A DNA stretch of 40,747 nt, taken from assembly GCF_016783915.1 (NCBI RefSeq), contig NZ_JADHVT010000030.1, positions 1 to 40,747 of the forward strand. The letters run 5' to 3'. The position numbers and the translations under genes were made by a program. Positions 25,788-33,250 of this stretch are shown here, piece after piece. The notes under the pieces are model-generated. The model did no database searches, was not told where the DNA came from, and worked only from the letters and a program-made list of their open reading frames with translations. Positions within the stretch are counted from its first letter, which is position 1. The number at the start of each line of letters is the position of its first letter. This stretch comes from Acidovorax sp. GTDB taxonomy: Bacteria > Pseudomonadota > Gammaproteobacteria > Burkholderiales > Burkholderiaceae_C.

Positions 25788-26614
25788 GCCACGGTCTCCT
25801 CGGTGTCCACGCTGGCGCGCAGCAGGCTGTCCTGCAGCAGCTTGGCGTAGCGGCTGAATTCGGGCGACACCATGAAGTCGGCCGTGCGGGGGTAGGGCGC
25901 ATCGATGCGGAACTCTTCGACCACTCGGCCCGGGCGCGCAGCCATCATGACCACGCGGCTGGAGAGGAACACCGCCTCGTGGATCGAGTGCGTCACAAAG
26001 ATCACAGTGAGCTTCTTCTTGCGCCACAAGTCGAGCAGGTCAGCGTCGAGCTTGTGGCGAGTGATTTCATCCAGTGCGCCAAAGGGCTCATCCATCAACA
26101 GCAGGTCGGGCTGGGTGACCAGGCCGCGCGCAATCGATACGCGCATCTGCATGCCGCCGGACAGCGCGCGGGGCAGGGCGTTGGCAAACTTTGACAACCC
26201 CACCAGCGCCAGTGCTTCGGTCACGCGCGCATCGGCCTCGGCACGCGGCACGCCCGCCAGGTCCAGCGGCAGACGCACATTGGTCTGCACACTGGCCCAG
26301 GGCATGAGCGTGGGCGACTGGAAAACAAACGCCATCTTCTTGCCGCTTTCGTCCAGCTGCGCCACGGGCTTGCGCCACAGGTGTAGGCGGCCGTCGGTGG
26401 GCTCCAGCAGGCCCGCCACCATTTTCAGCAGCGTGCTCTTGCCGCAGCCCGAGGGGCCGAGCAGGGTGACGAATTCGCCTTCCTCAATGGTCAGGTCTAC
26501 CGGCAGCAGGGCCTGGGTGCCATTGGGGTAGGTTTTTTCGGCCGAGAGCACCTCCACGGCGGGTGTGGGGCGCGGCGCGGGTGCCAGAGGTGGCGAGGCA
26601 GCGGGAATGGACAT
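25784..26614 (-). CDS. ABC transporter ATPase (SsuB/TauB, NMT1-type system)
   Basis: This protein of 276 residues has Walker A GPSGCGKST at 53-61, Q-loop VFQSPTLMPW, signature RALSGGMQMRVSIARGL, Walker B LLLMDEP and switch VTHS. LSGGMQMR is the usual signature of the nitrate/sulfonate/taurine group. The N-terminal 20 residues are Pro/Ala-rich, like the tail of the permease. It follows the binding-protein gene after a 197-base gap that contains a family 2 repeat. Confidence 0.93.
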   Translation of the reverse strand: MSIPAASPPLAPAPRPTPAVEVLSAEKTYPNGTQALLPVDLTIEEGEFVTLLGPSGCGKSTLLKMVAGLLEPTDGRLHLWRKPVAQLDESGKKMAFVFQSPTLMPWASVQTNVRLPLDLAGVPRAEADARVTEALALVGLSKFANALPRALSGGMQMRVSIARGLVTQPDLLLMDEPFGALDEITRHKLDADLLDLWRKKKLTVIFVTHSIHEAVFLSSRVVMMAARPGRVVEEFRIDAPYPRTADFMVSPEFSRYAKLLQDSLLRASVDTEETVA

Positions 26615-26737
26615 GGTGGTGCCTTTCGATGGATGTGGCCGGGGAGGCTGGCCGCTGTGTCAGGGCGATGGGGCTTATCTGTCGTAGCGCTTGGCTTGGC
26701 GCCAGCCGCTGGAAACTGGCGCGGCCCGAGCCAGCGA

Positions 26738-26810
26738 ACGCCGAGCAAGGGCCGCCCCGCAGCGAGGGCGTTGTCCCCCTTGGGGGAAGGCGCGAAGCGA
26801 CTCAGGGGGG
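26738..26810 (-). repeat. Interspersed repeat, family 2, copy 2
   Basis: The reverse complement reads CCCCCCTGAG, TCGCTTCGCGCCTTCCCCC, AAGGGGGAC, then GGGGCGGCCCTTGC. This is the order found at 10146-10250. It lies between the binding-protein gene and the ATPase gene of one transporter. The CTTCCCCC/GGGGGAC part forms a strong hairpin in the transcript. It could lower ATPase and permease expression relative to the binding protein; that is inference. Confidence 0.65.
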
Positions 26811-26811
26811 A

Positions 26812-27810
26812 TCAAGGAAGAACCTTGAGGTCTTTGACGAACGACGTGGTGTAGGTCTCGGCCAGCTTCACCTTGGCAGGGTCGATGAGCTTGGCGTCCA
26901 CCAGGAAGTCGTAGCTGGCCTTGGCGCGCGCGTCGGTCATGATGCCGATGCCCATGGTGGTGGCATCGCCGCCCGTGGCCATGCCCATTTCCTTGAGCTT
27001 GGCCACGCTGTAGGCGAGCTGCTCGTCGGTCATGTTGGGGTTGTCCTTCTTGATGAGCGCGTTGGCGGGGGCTGGGTCTGCCAAGTAGCTCTTCCAGCCT
27101 TCCATCGACGCCTTCACGAACGAGGCCACAGCGGCGCTGCGGTCCTTCACCGTCTTTTCCATGCACGAGATGGTGGTGGCATAGGCGGGGTAGCCTTGGT
27201 CGCTGAACATCAGCGTGTTTGCCTTAACGCCCGCCTTGGCAATCGCAAACGGCTCGGACGTCAGGTAACCCTGCTGGGCGGAGTTCTTGTCAGCGACAAA
27301 GGGCTGGATGTTGAAGGTGTAGGGGCGGGTCTGCGAATCGGTGAAGCCGTACTTGGCCTTGAGCCAGGGCCAGTAGCCGCGCTGGGCCGACGAGGCGATC
27401 AGGATGGTCTTGCCCTTGAGGTCTTCGAATTTCTTCACGTCCTCGTGGGCGATGAGTACCTGCGGGTCCTTCTGGAACACGGCCGCCACGTTGACCACGG
27501 GCACGCCGCCTTCACGCATCTGGATCATCTGCAGGTCGCTCGACCCCATCACGCATTCGGCCTGGCCGGCGGCCATCATCTGCACGATGTTGACCTGCGG
27601 GCCGCCCATCTTGATGGTCACATCCAGCCCGTACTTTTTGTACAGGCCCGTGGCCACCGCCTGGTAGAAGCCGCCATGCTCGGCCTGCGCATACCAGTTG
27701 GTCATGTAGGTGAACTTTTCCTGCGCGTGGGCCTGCATGGTGCCGACGGCACCAACAGCGAGCAGCGCGGCTGCACCCAATTTGGAAAGGCGGGAGGCGG
27801 TCTTCATCAT
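26812..27810 (-). CDS. ABC transporter substrate-binding protein, NMT1/THI5-like
   Basis: This periplasmic binding protein has 332 residues. The Sec signal peptide (MMKTASRLSKLGAAALLAVGAVGTMQAHAQ) is cut after AHA. The mature part opens EKFTYMTNWYAQAEHGGFYQAVATGLYKKYGLDVTIKMGGP, the hallmark of NMT1/THI5-like proteins. These bind aromatic and heterocyclic ligands such as pyrimidine precursors, riboflavin, purines or nitrilotriacetate-like acids. Two adjacent ATG codons (27808-27810 and 27805-27807) are possible starts. It follows the creatininase gene by 86 bases. The ligand is probably the substrate of the amidohydrolases around it. Confidence 0.92.
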   Translation of the reverse strand: MMKTASRLSKLGAAALLAVGAVGTMQAHAQEKFTYMTNWYAQAEHGGFYQAVATGLYKKYGLDVTIKMGGPQVNIVQMMAAGQAECVMGSSDLQMIQMREGGVPVVNVAAVFQKDPQVLIAHEDVKKFEDLKGKTILIASSAQRGYWPWLKAKYGFTDSQTRPYTFNIQPFVADKNSAQQGYLTSEPFAIAKAGVKANTLMFSDQGYPAYATTISCMEKTVKDRSAAVASFVKASMEGWKSYLADPAPANALIKKDNPNMTDEQLAYSVAKLKEMGMATGGDATTMGIGIMTDARAKASYDFLVDAKLIDPAKVKLAETYTTSFVKDLKVLP

Positions 27811-27896
27811 GGTGGTACTCCGGTAGGGTGGTGGAGGTGGAACGAAGGGACAACGAAGGGGAAGGCGAAAAGGTTTTGCGGTGGCGTTCGCAGGTT

Positions 27897-28760
27897 TCAG
27901 GCCAGTGCGCTGGAGTGCTCCACGTGGCCGGTGTGATGGGCGCGGCCCCAGGTGGGCTCAGCGCGCGGTGCCCACTGCAACTTGTGCAGCTCGGCAATGG
28001 CGGCGGCCCAGCTCACGGCCAGCGAGTCGAGGATGGCGTGCCCTTGTTCGGCCGTGGCGGGAAGCGGGTCGCCAATGATTCCGCTGGGGCCGAAGTCGCG
28101 CGCACTCCAGGCGCAGGCCGGGCGGCCGTCGGGTGAGAGCAGGGGCGAGTCAAAAACGGGCGGGTAGTTGACTACCGCACGCTCCATGTGCACGGTGTCG
28201 GGGGCCAGCGCCAGCATCAGCGCCGTCTCGGCGTGGCCTGCGTGCATCGCCAGTTTCTTTTCGGTGTCGGACAGGTACTTGCCCGCCACATGCGGCACAC
28301 GCCAGGTGAAGCTGGGCACGACGATGAAGTCGCCATGGCGCAGGCGCAGCTCGCGCGCGCACATTTCCATCACCTGCGGCTGGCCGCCGTGGCCGTTGAC
28401 GAACAGCAGCTTGCGAAAACCCGCGCGGTATACCGACTCGCCCACCTCGTTCATGGTGGCCAGCAGGGTCTCGCCGCTCAGCGTGACGGTGCCGGGGAAG
28501 TGCAGGTGCTCTTCGGACTTGCCGTAGGTGATTGGCGCCATCGCAAACGCAGGCACATCGGCCGGCAGGCGCGCCAGCGCATGGCCCACCACACCCGCGC
28601 TGATCACCGTGTCCACCGCACAGGGCAGGTGCGGGCCGTGCTGCTCGGTGGCGCCCGTGGGCAGCACGATGACGGTGTTTTCCTTGTCGGGCAGGTCGGC
28701 GATCTCGGTCCAGCTCAGGTAGGGCAGGTAGCGGTGGGGCGGGTTGTAGCCGTGCAGCAT
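27897..28760 (-). CDS. Creatininase-family amidohydrolase
   Basis: This 287-residue metalloenzyme is of the creatininase/ArfB/MftE fold. Metal ligands are visible in VLPTGATEQHGPHLPCAVDT (Glu, His and Asp), LFVNGHGGQPQ and HAGHAETALML. Family members cut cyclic amides or formamides, such as creatinine or the formamido group in riboflavin and F420 synthesis. The length is near 260-290, as usual. There is no signal peptide. It starts 31 bases after the Rid gene on the same strand. The neighbouring cytosine-deaminase-like enzyme and NMT1 importer suggest ring opening of an imported heterocycle. Whether that is creatinine itself cannot be told. Confidence 0.9.
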   Translation of the reverse strand: MLHGYNPPHRYLPYLSWTEIADLPDKENTVIVLPTGATEQHGPHLPCAVDTVISAGVVGHALARLPADVPAFAMAPITYGKSEEHLHFPGTVTLSGETLLATMNEVGESVYRAGFRKLLFVNGHGGQPQVMEMCARELRLRHGDFIVVPSFTWRVPHVAGKYLSDTEKKLAMHAGHAETALMLALAPDTVHMERAVVNYPPVFDSPLLSPDGRPACAWSARDFGPSGIIGDPLPATAEQGHAILDSLAVSWAAAIAELHKLQWAPRAEPTWGRAHHTGHVEHSSALA

Positions 28761-28791
28761 GAAAGACTTTCGTGAAGGTGTTGGGGGTGTA

Positions 28792-29256
28792 TCAGCGCTG
28801 TGGCAGATAGGCCGTGGCTTCGACCTCGATCAGGATGTCGGGCGTGGGCAACATGCCGCTCACTTCCACTACGGTGGATGCGGGGGGCTCGCCGGGGAAG
28901 AACAGCTTGCGCACGCGGCTGTACTGTGGGAAGTGGTCCAGGTTCTTGAAGTACTGCACCAGCTTGAACACGTCGGACATCTGGCCGCCTGCGGCCTCGA
29001 TGGTCTGGCGGATGCGGTCGAGCACATACCAGCTCTGCGCGAGGATGGGGCCCTCCTTGATGTCGCTGCTGAACTCGCCCGTGCGGCCAATCAGCGTGGC
29101 GGCCTCATGCGGGATGTCGTCGTAGCCACGCACGATGCGGCTGGCGGCAGGGTCCACGGCAATGATCCCGCTCAGGTAGATGAAGTCGCCTGCGCGGCGC
29201 CATGCGGCGTAGCGGGCCAGGGGCTGGGCGATACCTGGCGCAGATGTGGGGCTCAT
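28792..29256 (-). CDS. Rid (YjgF/YER057c/UK114) family protein lacking the RidA arginine
   Basis: This 154-residue trimeric-fold protein has family blocks FIYLSGIIAVDP, VFKLVQYFKNLDHFPQYSRVRKLFF and ILIEVEATAYLP. In RidA the segment PARSxVEV carries the Arg that binds the imine carboxylate. The matching segment here is PPASTVVEV, with Ser at that position, so it is unlikely to be a true imine deaminase and may belong to one of the Arg-less Rid subgroups. Its start overlaps the stop of the amidohydrolase gene (ATGA at 29253-29256), so the two are co-translated. RutC of the pyrimidine pathway is a functional analogue by context. Confidence 0.88.
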   Translation of the reverse strand: MSPTSAPGIAQPLARYAAWRRAGDFIYLSGIIAVDPAASRIVRGYDDIPHEAATLIGRTGEFSSDIKEGPILAQSWYVLDRIRQTIEAAGGQMSDVFKLVQYFKNLDHFPQYSRVRKLFFPGEPPASTVVEVSGMLPTPDILIEVEATAYLPQR

Positions 29257-30572
29257 GCGAGGCTCCTTGTGGATTGGGTGGTTGGCACATGCCAGGCAGC
29301 CGGTGCATGGCCGCTGGCGACGCGGCCCTGGCGCAGCACCACACGGCTTTGTGCGCGCGATGGAAAGCCCCAGTGGTCAGCCTGCGTGAAGACCAGCAGG
29401 TCAGCCACCGTGCCAGGCTGCAGCGGCAGCGCCGTGGTGCCAGTGCGGCCGGTGCACAGCCAGTCGGCGCGGCACAGCGATTCGCTCCATTGGTCGAAAG
29501 GTGCATCCAGTTGCGCAGCCAGCACACCCGTGGCCAGGGCTTCCAGCGGGTCAAAGCTGCCCACGGGGCAGAACGGGTCTTGCACGTTGTCGCTGGCGAC
29601 CAGCACCGGGATGCCGCGTGCACGGGCCTCCTTCACCAGCGTCAGACCACGCTGGCGCGGCGTGCGGCCGGTGGTGGCGTCCTGCAGCAGCAGGTTGGTG
29701 ATGGGCAGCGTGACCAGGGTGATGGGGCTTTGTGCCACGGCATCGAGCGTGGCGAGGGCCGTGGCCTCGTCCTGTGCGGCCAGCGCGCAGGTGTGGCCGC
29801 AGACCACATGGCCTTCGAAACCCAGCTCCTTGAGCAGTGCGGCCGTGGTCGCCAAGCCCTGGGCGCCGGGGTGCAGTTCTTCGTCCACATGCAGGTCCAC
29901 GTTCAGCCCGTGGTGTTGTGCGGCTTCCAGCAGGTGGCGCAGCGCCTGCGGATCCCAGTTGGTGGAATGCACAAAGCCGCCCAGTAGTGCTCCGGGGCCG
30001 CTGGCGGCCACGGTGGCGGCCAGCCGTAGGGCAGCGCTGCGGTCTGCGTACAGGTGCAGGGGGATCAGGCTCACGCGCTCCAGCGTGATGCGGTCGGCCC
30101 AGTCGTGGGCCAGTGCGTGCAACACGTTCCAGGCCAGCGGCTGCGCGTCGGGCTCCCACCAGTCGCAGTGGGTGCGCAGGTGGACGGTGCCTGCGTCGTA
30201 GGCCCATTGCAGCGCGCGGCTGGCGCGGGCGTGGATGTCGGCTTCGGTCCAGCCCTGGCGATCCACCATCATGGCCTCGATGGCGCCCAGCAGGCCGGGT
30301 TTGACCTCTCCCATGCGCGGCAGGGTGAAGGCCTTGTCCAGGTGGGTGTGCGCATCGACCAGGCCGGGCAGCACCAGCGCGCCTGCCACGTCCCACACAG
30401 CGCCGTGTAGCGCAGGCTGGGTGCCGTGGGGCAGCACTTGCACGATGCGGCCCTGGGCCAGGCGCAGATCGGCCAGTGCGGGCTGGTGGCCCTGCTGCGG
30501 CCACGCGGAGGGCAGCAGCCAGCGCGGCAACCGGGCGCGCAGGATGTGGTCGGGGGTGTTGGATGCGTGCAT
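29253..30572 (-). CDS. Amidohydrolase, cytosine deaminase/creatinine deaminase-like
   Basis: This 439-residue cytoplasmic metal-dependent hydrolase is of the CodA group. Metal-binding motifs are DAHTHLDKAF (about residue 73), HVDE in LNVDLHVDEEL, GHTC in HVVCGHTC and the Asp in VASDNVQDPF. The DAHTHLDKAF start is characteristic of cytosine, creatinine and isocytosine deaminase-like enzymes. N- and C-terminal beta strands form the composite sandwich domain. It would deaminate or hydrolyse a ring C-N bond. It follows the flavodoxin-fold gene by 23 bases and overlaps the Rid gene by 4 bases. The length is slightly above E. coli CodA. Confidence 0.88.
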   Translation of the reverse strand: MHASNTPDHILRARLPRWLLPSAWPQQGHQPALADLRLAQGRIVQVLPHGTQPALHGAVWDVAGALVLPGLVDAHTHLDKAFTLPRMGEVKPGLLGAIEAMMVDRQGWTEADIHARASRALQWAYDAGTVHLRTHCDWWEPDAQPLAWNVLHALAHDWADRITLERVSLIPLHLYADRSAALRLAATVAASGPGALLGGFVHSTNWDPQALRHLLEAAQHHGLNVDLHVDEELHPGAQGLATTAALLKELGFEGHVVCGHTCALAAQDEATALATLDAVAQSPITLVTLPITNLLLQDATTGRTPRQRGLTLVKEARARGIPVLVASDNVQDPFCPVGSFDPLEALATGVLAAQLDAPFDQWSESLCRADWLCTGRTGTTALPLQPGTVADLLVFTQADHWGFPSRAQSRVVLRQGRVASGHAPAAWHVPTTQSTRSLA

Positions 30573-30595
30573 GCCGTGGCCCTTAGAACGTTGTC

Positions 30596-31183
30596 TTATG
30601 CAAAGCGCGCCATCGCCTGGCCCACGCGGGCCTTGAAGGCCGCCAGCCGGGGCGGTGTGGCCACGTTCATGTGGTAGTAGGCGTGGTAGTCCACCCGGGC
30701 CTTGCCGCCCGTGAGCAGGCGCATGTAGCGGGTGATGGACTTGCGCGGCGGGTCGCCCATGAACAGGGCCGTCCAGCGGGGGCGCCCGTAAGTGACCACG
30801 GCCGAGATGCGCTTGATGTGCGTGAGCGAGGGCTTGACGTTGTGCGGATCGCTGATGTCAAAGGCCACGCCGGGCATGAGCACGCGGTCGAAAAATCCCT
30901 TGAGCATCGCCGGCATGCCAAAGCACCAGGTGGGAAAGCAGAAGACCACGGCTTCGGCCCAGAGCAGGCGGTCCACATAGCCCTGCACGGGCAACTGGTT
31001 AGTGGGCACCTCGTGGTAGCCCAGGCGCTCTTCGCGTGTCATCACGGGGTTGAAGCCCTCGGCGTACAGGTCGCAGTCGTCCACCTCATGGCCCGCGCCG
31101 CGCAGCTGCTGCACCACCTCGGTGTGCAGGGCTGCGTTGTAGCTGGTCTCTACCGGGTGGCAATAGATCACGAGGATGCGCAT
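30596..31183 (-). CDS. NAD(P)H oxidoreductase, flavodoxin-fold (quinone reductase family)
   Basis: This protein of 195 residues begins MRILVIYCHPVETSYNAAL, the FAD/FMN phosphate-binding start of the NQO/MdaB/KefF family. It continues with AEAVVFCFPTWCFGMPAMLKGFFDRVLMPGVAF, the flavin-ring contact. The family reduces quinones or other acceptors with NAD(P)H. The start at 31183 is certain from homology; the open frame before it reads through the ferredoxin gene. It lies 32 bases after the ferredoxin gene, so it may supply electrons to that ferredoxin, but this is inferred from order only. Confidence 0.87.
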   Translation of the reverse strand: MRILVIYCHPVETSYNAALHTEVVQQLRGAGHEVDDCDLYAEGFNPVMTREERLGYHEVPTNQLPVQGYVDRLLWAEAVVFCFPTWCFGMPAMLKGFFDRVLMPGVAFDISDPHNVKPSLTHIKRISAVVTYGRPRWTALFMGDPPRKSITRYMRLLTGGKARVDYHAYYHMNVATPPRLAAFKARVGQAMARFA

Positions 31184-31215
31184 GGCGGGGGTCCTTCGGG
31201 TTGTGGGGGATGGGC

Positions 31216-31518
31216 CTACAGGTCCAGCGTGAGCGTGGCGCTGTGGCTGCGCGCGCAGCACACGGCGACGTGGGTGGCTTGCTCTGCAGCGCTCAGGCAG
31301 CTGTCGCGGTGGTCGGGCTCGCCGTCCAGCCAGCGGGTCACGCAGGTGCCGCACACGCCCTGCTCGCACAGGGTTTCCAGCGGTACGCCAGCGAGCTGCA
31401 GCACATCGGCCATGCTCTCGCCGGGGGCGACGGGCAAGCGCATCTGGCTGCGCTGCAGGATCAGCTCGAATGCGTGTTCTGTGCGGGCGGCGTCGGCGGT
31501 GTCAGGGGCTGTCTGCAT
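31216..31518 (-). CDS. Stand-alone plant-type (2Fe-2S) ferredoxin
   Basis: This protein of 100 residues has cysteine ligands at 51, 56, 59 and 87/88 (CEQGVCGTC and AVCCAR). The sequence, including DGEPDHRD and the end LTLDL, matches the C-terminal ferredoxin domain of phthalate dioxygenase/vanillate demethylase reductases. The FMN and NAD domains normally fused to it are missing; a flavodoxin-fold reductase gene follows instead. No Rieske oxygenase gene is in the window. It is the first gene after the RutR-like box, which lies 17-32 bases before its start. It may serve the 2-oxoglutarate-type oxygenase, the FAD oxidase or an oxygenase encoded elsewhere. Confidence 0.88.
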   Translation of the reverse strand: MQTAPDTADAARTEHAFELILQRSQMRLPVAPGESMADVLQLAGVPLETLCEQGVCGTCVTRWLDGEPDHRDSCLSAAEQATHVAVCCARSHSATLTLDL

Positions 31519-31534
31519 TGTTTGACCATGTGAT

Positions 31535-31550
31535 TTGATCGATTGGTCAA
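31535..31550. promoter_or_regulatory. RutR-like operator
   Basis: TTGATCGATTGGTCAA matches 14 of 16 positions (counting the two free ones) of the E. coli RutR box as I know it, TTGACCANNTGGTCAA. A further perfect half-site TTGACCA lies at 31522-31528, so the region may hold two overlapping sites. It is immediately upstream of the ferredoxin start (31518) and downstream of a TetR gene with a RutR-type ligand domain. The TetR protein is the obvious candidate to bind it. Confidence 0.55.
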
Positions 31551-31666
31551 ACTATTGCAAAGGCTGTGCCAGCCACAAAAAGCGGTCAAACGTCTTTGTG
31601 GTGGATCAACGCGGCCTGAAAGGGGCTTTTGACGCCGCGTGCTGGTGCAAATTGCCCGGGATTCGC

Positions 31667-31684
31667 CCCTCGGGCACCCGAGGG
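31667..31684 (-). terminator. GC-rich hairpin after the TetR gene
   Basis: CCCTCGG at 31667-31673 and CCGAGGG at 31678-31684 form a perfect 7-base stem with a 4-base loop. It begins 23 bases after the stop of the TetR gene on the minus strand. No U-run follows, so it may slow rather than stop transcription, or protect the 3' end. Confidence 0.35.
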
Positions 31685-31707
31685 ATGCCCAGAATGGGGC
31701 GGGGGCC

Positions 31708-32382
31708 TTAGTCTGGTGCGAGGCCGCAGCCCAGCAGCACAAAGCTGGTGAGTTCGCGCACGATGGGCTCGCGGTCGATGGGCTCGTCGGGCGCCAGGCC
31801 CAGCATGATGTGCACCTGCACGCCGTAGTCGGCGTAGTGCTGCGTCATGCCCCAGATCTGCATCAGCAAAACCTTGGCGTCCACCTTGCGCATGCGGCCT
31901 TCGGCAATCCAGCGGTTGATGAGGTCCACCTTCTGCTGGGTGGACTTGACGGCTACGGGCCAGTATTTGCCCAGGTTGCGCCCACCGCCCAGCACCTCGG
32001 TGGTGAAGATGCGCGACAGGCCCGGGTTGTCCAGCGCGTAGTCGAGTTTTTTGCGCACGTAGCTGCTCAACACCTTCTTGGGATCGTCGCTGTTGCTGTC
32101 AAAAATGAAGGCGCCCGACCAGCCGTTGAGCACCGAGTACAGCAGCTCTTCGTACAGCTCTTCCTTACTGCTGATGTAGTAGTGCAGCTGGGGCTTGGTC
32201 AGCCCGGCGCGCTCGGCAATGGCTTTGGTGGATGCCCCCTTGAAACCATGGCGACTGAACTCGGCAATGGCTGCCTCGCGGATGGCGCCCAAGATGCGTT
32301 CGCGCCCCTGTTTGGCGCGGCTGAGCAGCGCGCCGGAGGCGGCTTCGGCTTCGGATTCGGTCATGGCTTTGGTGCGAGGCAT
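31708..32382 (-). CDS. TetR-family regulator, RutR-like
   Basis: This protein of 224 residues has an N-terminal helix-turn-helix (AEFSRHGFKGASTKAIAERAGLTKPQLHYYISSKEELYEELL). The C-terminal domain resembles RutR/YcdC: the block IWGMTQHYADYGVQVHIML closely follows the RutR pattern IWxxTQHYADF. RutR binds uracil or thymine and controls pyrimidine catabolism. This homologue may therefore sense a nucleobase or a similar ring. It lies between the deaminase gene (49 bases upstream) and the ferredoxin-led series, with a RutR-like box in between. Autoregulation and control of both flanks are likely but not shown. Confidence 0.9.
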   Translation of the reverse strand: MPRTKAMTESEAEAASGALLSRAKQGRERILGAIREAAIAEFSRHGFKGASTKAIAERAGLTKPQLHYYISSKEELYEELLYSVLNGWSGAFIFDSNSDDPKKVLSSYVRKKLDYALDNPGLSRIFTTEVLGGGRNLGKYWPVAVKSTQQKVDLINRWIAEGRMRKVDAKVLLMQIWGMTQHYADYGVQVHIMLGLAPDEPIDREPIVRELTSFVLLGCGLAPD

Positions 32383-32431
32383 GTGGGGATTGCAGAGTGT
32401 GCGCCGCAGATTCTGCCCGCGCAGGAGTGGG

Positions 32432-32959
32432 TCAGACTTTCCAGAACCCGATATGGGGCGCGCTGGCTTCTTCGACCAGCGCCGGGCCGATGCATTCGAT
32501 GGCGTGGGGCGAGGCGGCAAACACGTCGCGGCACGACAGCTCGGCGTCGCGCTGTTCGGCCCGCTCGCCCCGGAACACGCGCAGGCGTTCGGCATCAATG
32601 CCGAACACCACGCGCCCAATGCCCGACCAGAAGATGGCGCCCGCGCACATCACGCAGGGCTCGGCCGAGGAATACAGCGTGGCCTTGGCCAGGGCATCGC
32701 GGCCCACACGCGGGCTGAGCTGGCGCACGGCATTGGTCTCGGCGTGGCCGGTGCAGTCGCCGGTCTCGGTGGTGTTGCAGTAGGCCTCGGCCAGCAGGCG
32801 CCCTTCGGCACTGATGACCACCGCACCAAACGGCCGGTTGCCGCGCGCGCGGGCCGTGCACGACCACGCGATGGCCTGGCGCAGGTAGGTGCCGTCGGTG
32901 TCGTTGATGGGGGTGGGGTCGTCAAAGCTGGCTGGGGGTGCAGACATGAGCGCGTGCAT
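32432..32959 (-). CDS. Nucleoside/nucleobase deaminase, CDA fold (guanine deaminase-like)
   Basis: This protein of 175 residues carries the zinc site HAE in CTGHAETNAVRQL and PCVMC in SSAEPCVMCAGAIFWSGIGRVVFG. These are typical of guanine deaminase (GuaD type) and tRNA adenosine deaminase-like enzymes. An N-terminal helix precedes NRPFGAVVI. The start at 32959 is preferred because GGAGA lies 10 bases before it; ATG 32947 has no Shine-Dalgarno sequence, and the frame upstream of 32959 is spacer. It would release ammonia from a ring amino group. It is divergent from the oxygenase gene and upstream of the RutR-like regulator on the same strand. Confidence 0.87.
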   Translation of the reverse strand: MHALMSAPPASFDDPTPINDTDGTYLRQAIAWSCTARARGNRPFGAVVISAEGRLLAEAYCNTTETGDCTGHAETNAVRQLSPRVGRDALAKATLYSSAEPCVMCAGAIFWSGIGRVVFGIDAERLRVFRGERAEQRDAELSCRDVFAASPHAIECIGPALVEEASAPHIGFWKV

Positions 32960-33055
32960 GGTGTAGGTGTCTCCGTCGATGGTGGGTGGTTGGCTGTCGT
33001 TTTGCAACGCCGGACTGTCTGCACGCCCGCCGTTGTGGCGCAGGGCGCTATGCAT

Positions 33056-33067
33056 TTGGCATGCCAA
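33056..33067. promoter_or_regulatory. Candidate operator palindrome
   Basis: TTGGCATGCCAA is a perfect 12-base palindrome about 100 bases upstream of the deaminase start and 330 bases upstream of the oxygenase start. ATGCAT occurs on both sides. Its position fits a repressor or activator site shared by the two divergent genes. The binding protein is unknown. Confidence 0.35.
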
Positions 33068-33250
33068 TCACAATCAGTGACATGTATGCATGGCTTTTGA
33101 TGCGCTGTGCACAAGCGCTCTTACCCTGCGTGAACACACAAGCAAGGCGCCGTGGGCATTCTTCTTGCATCGCTATTGGCAAGAGTAGAAGCGTTCACTG
33201 CATTGCCCCCTGTGCCATCCTGCGCGGGGAGGTGCCAGTCGGAAATTGCT

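Noticed and set aside
28759-30201. Plus-strand open frame of about 480 codons opposite the Rid and amidohydrolase genes
   Set aside because: Ser/Ala/Arg-rich mirror frame; the minus strand carries intact, coupled genes with metal-site motifs.
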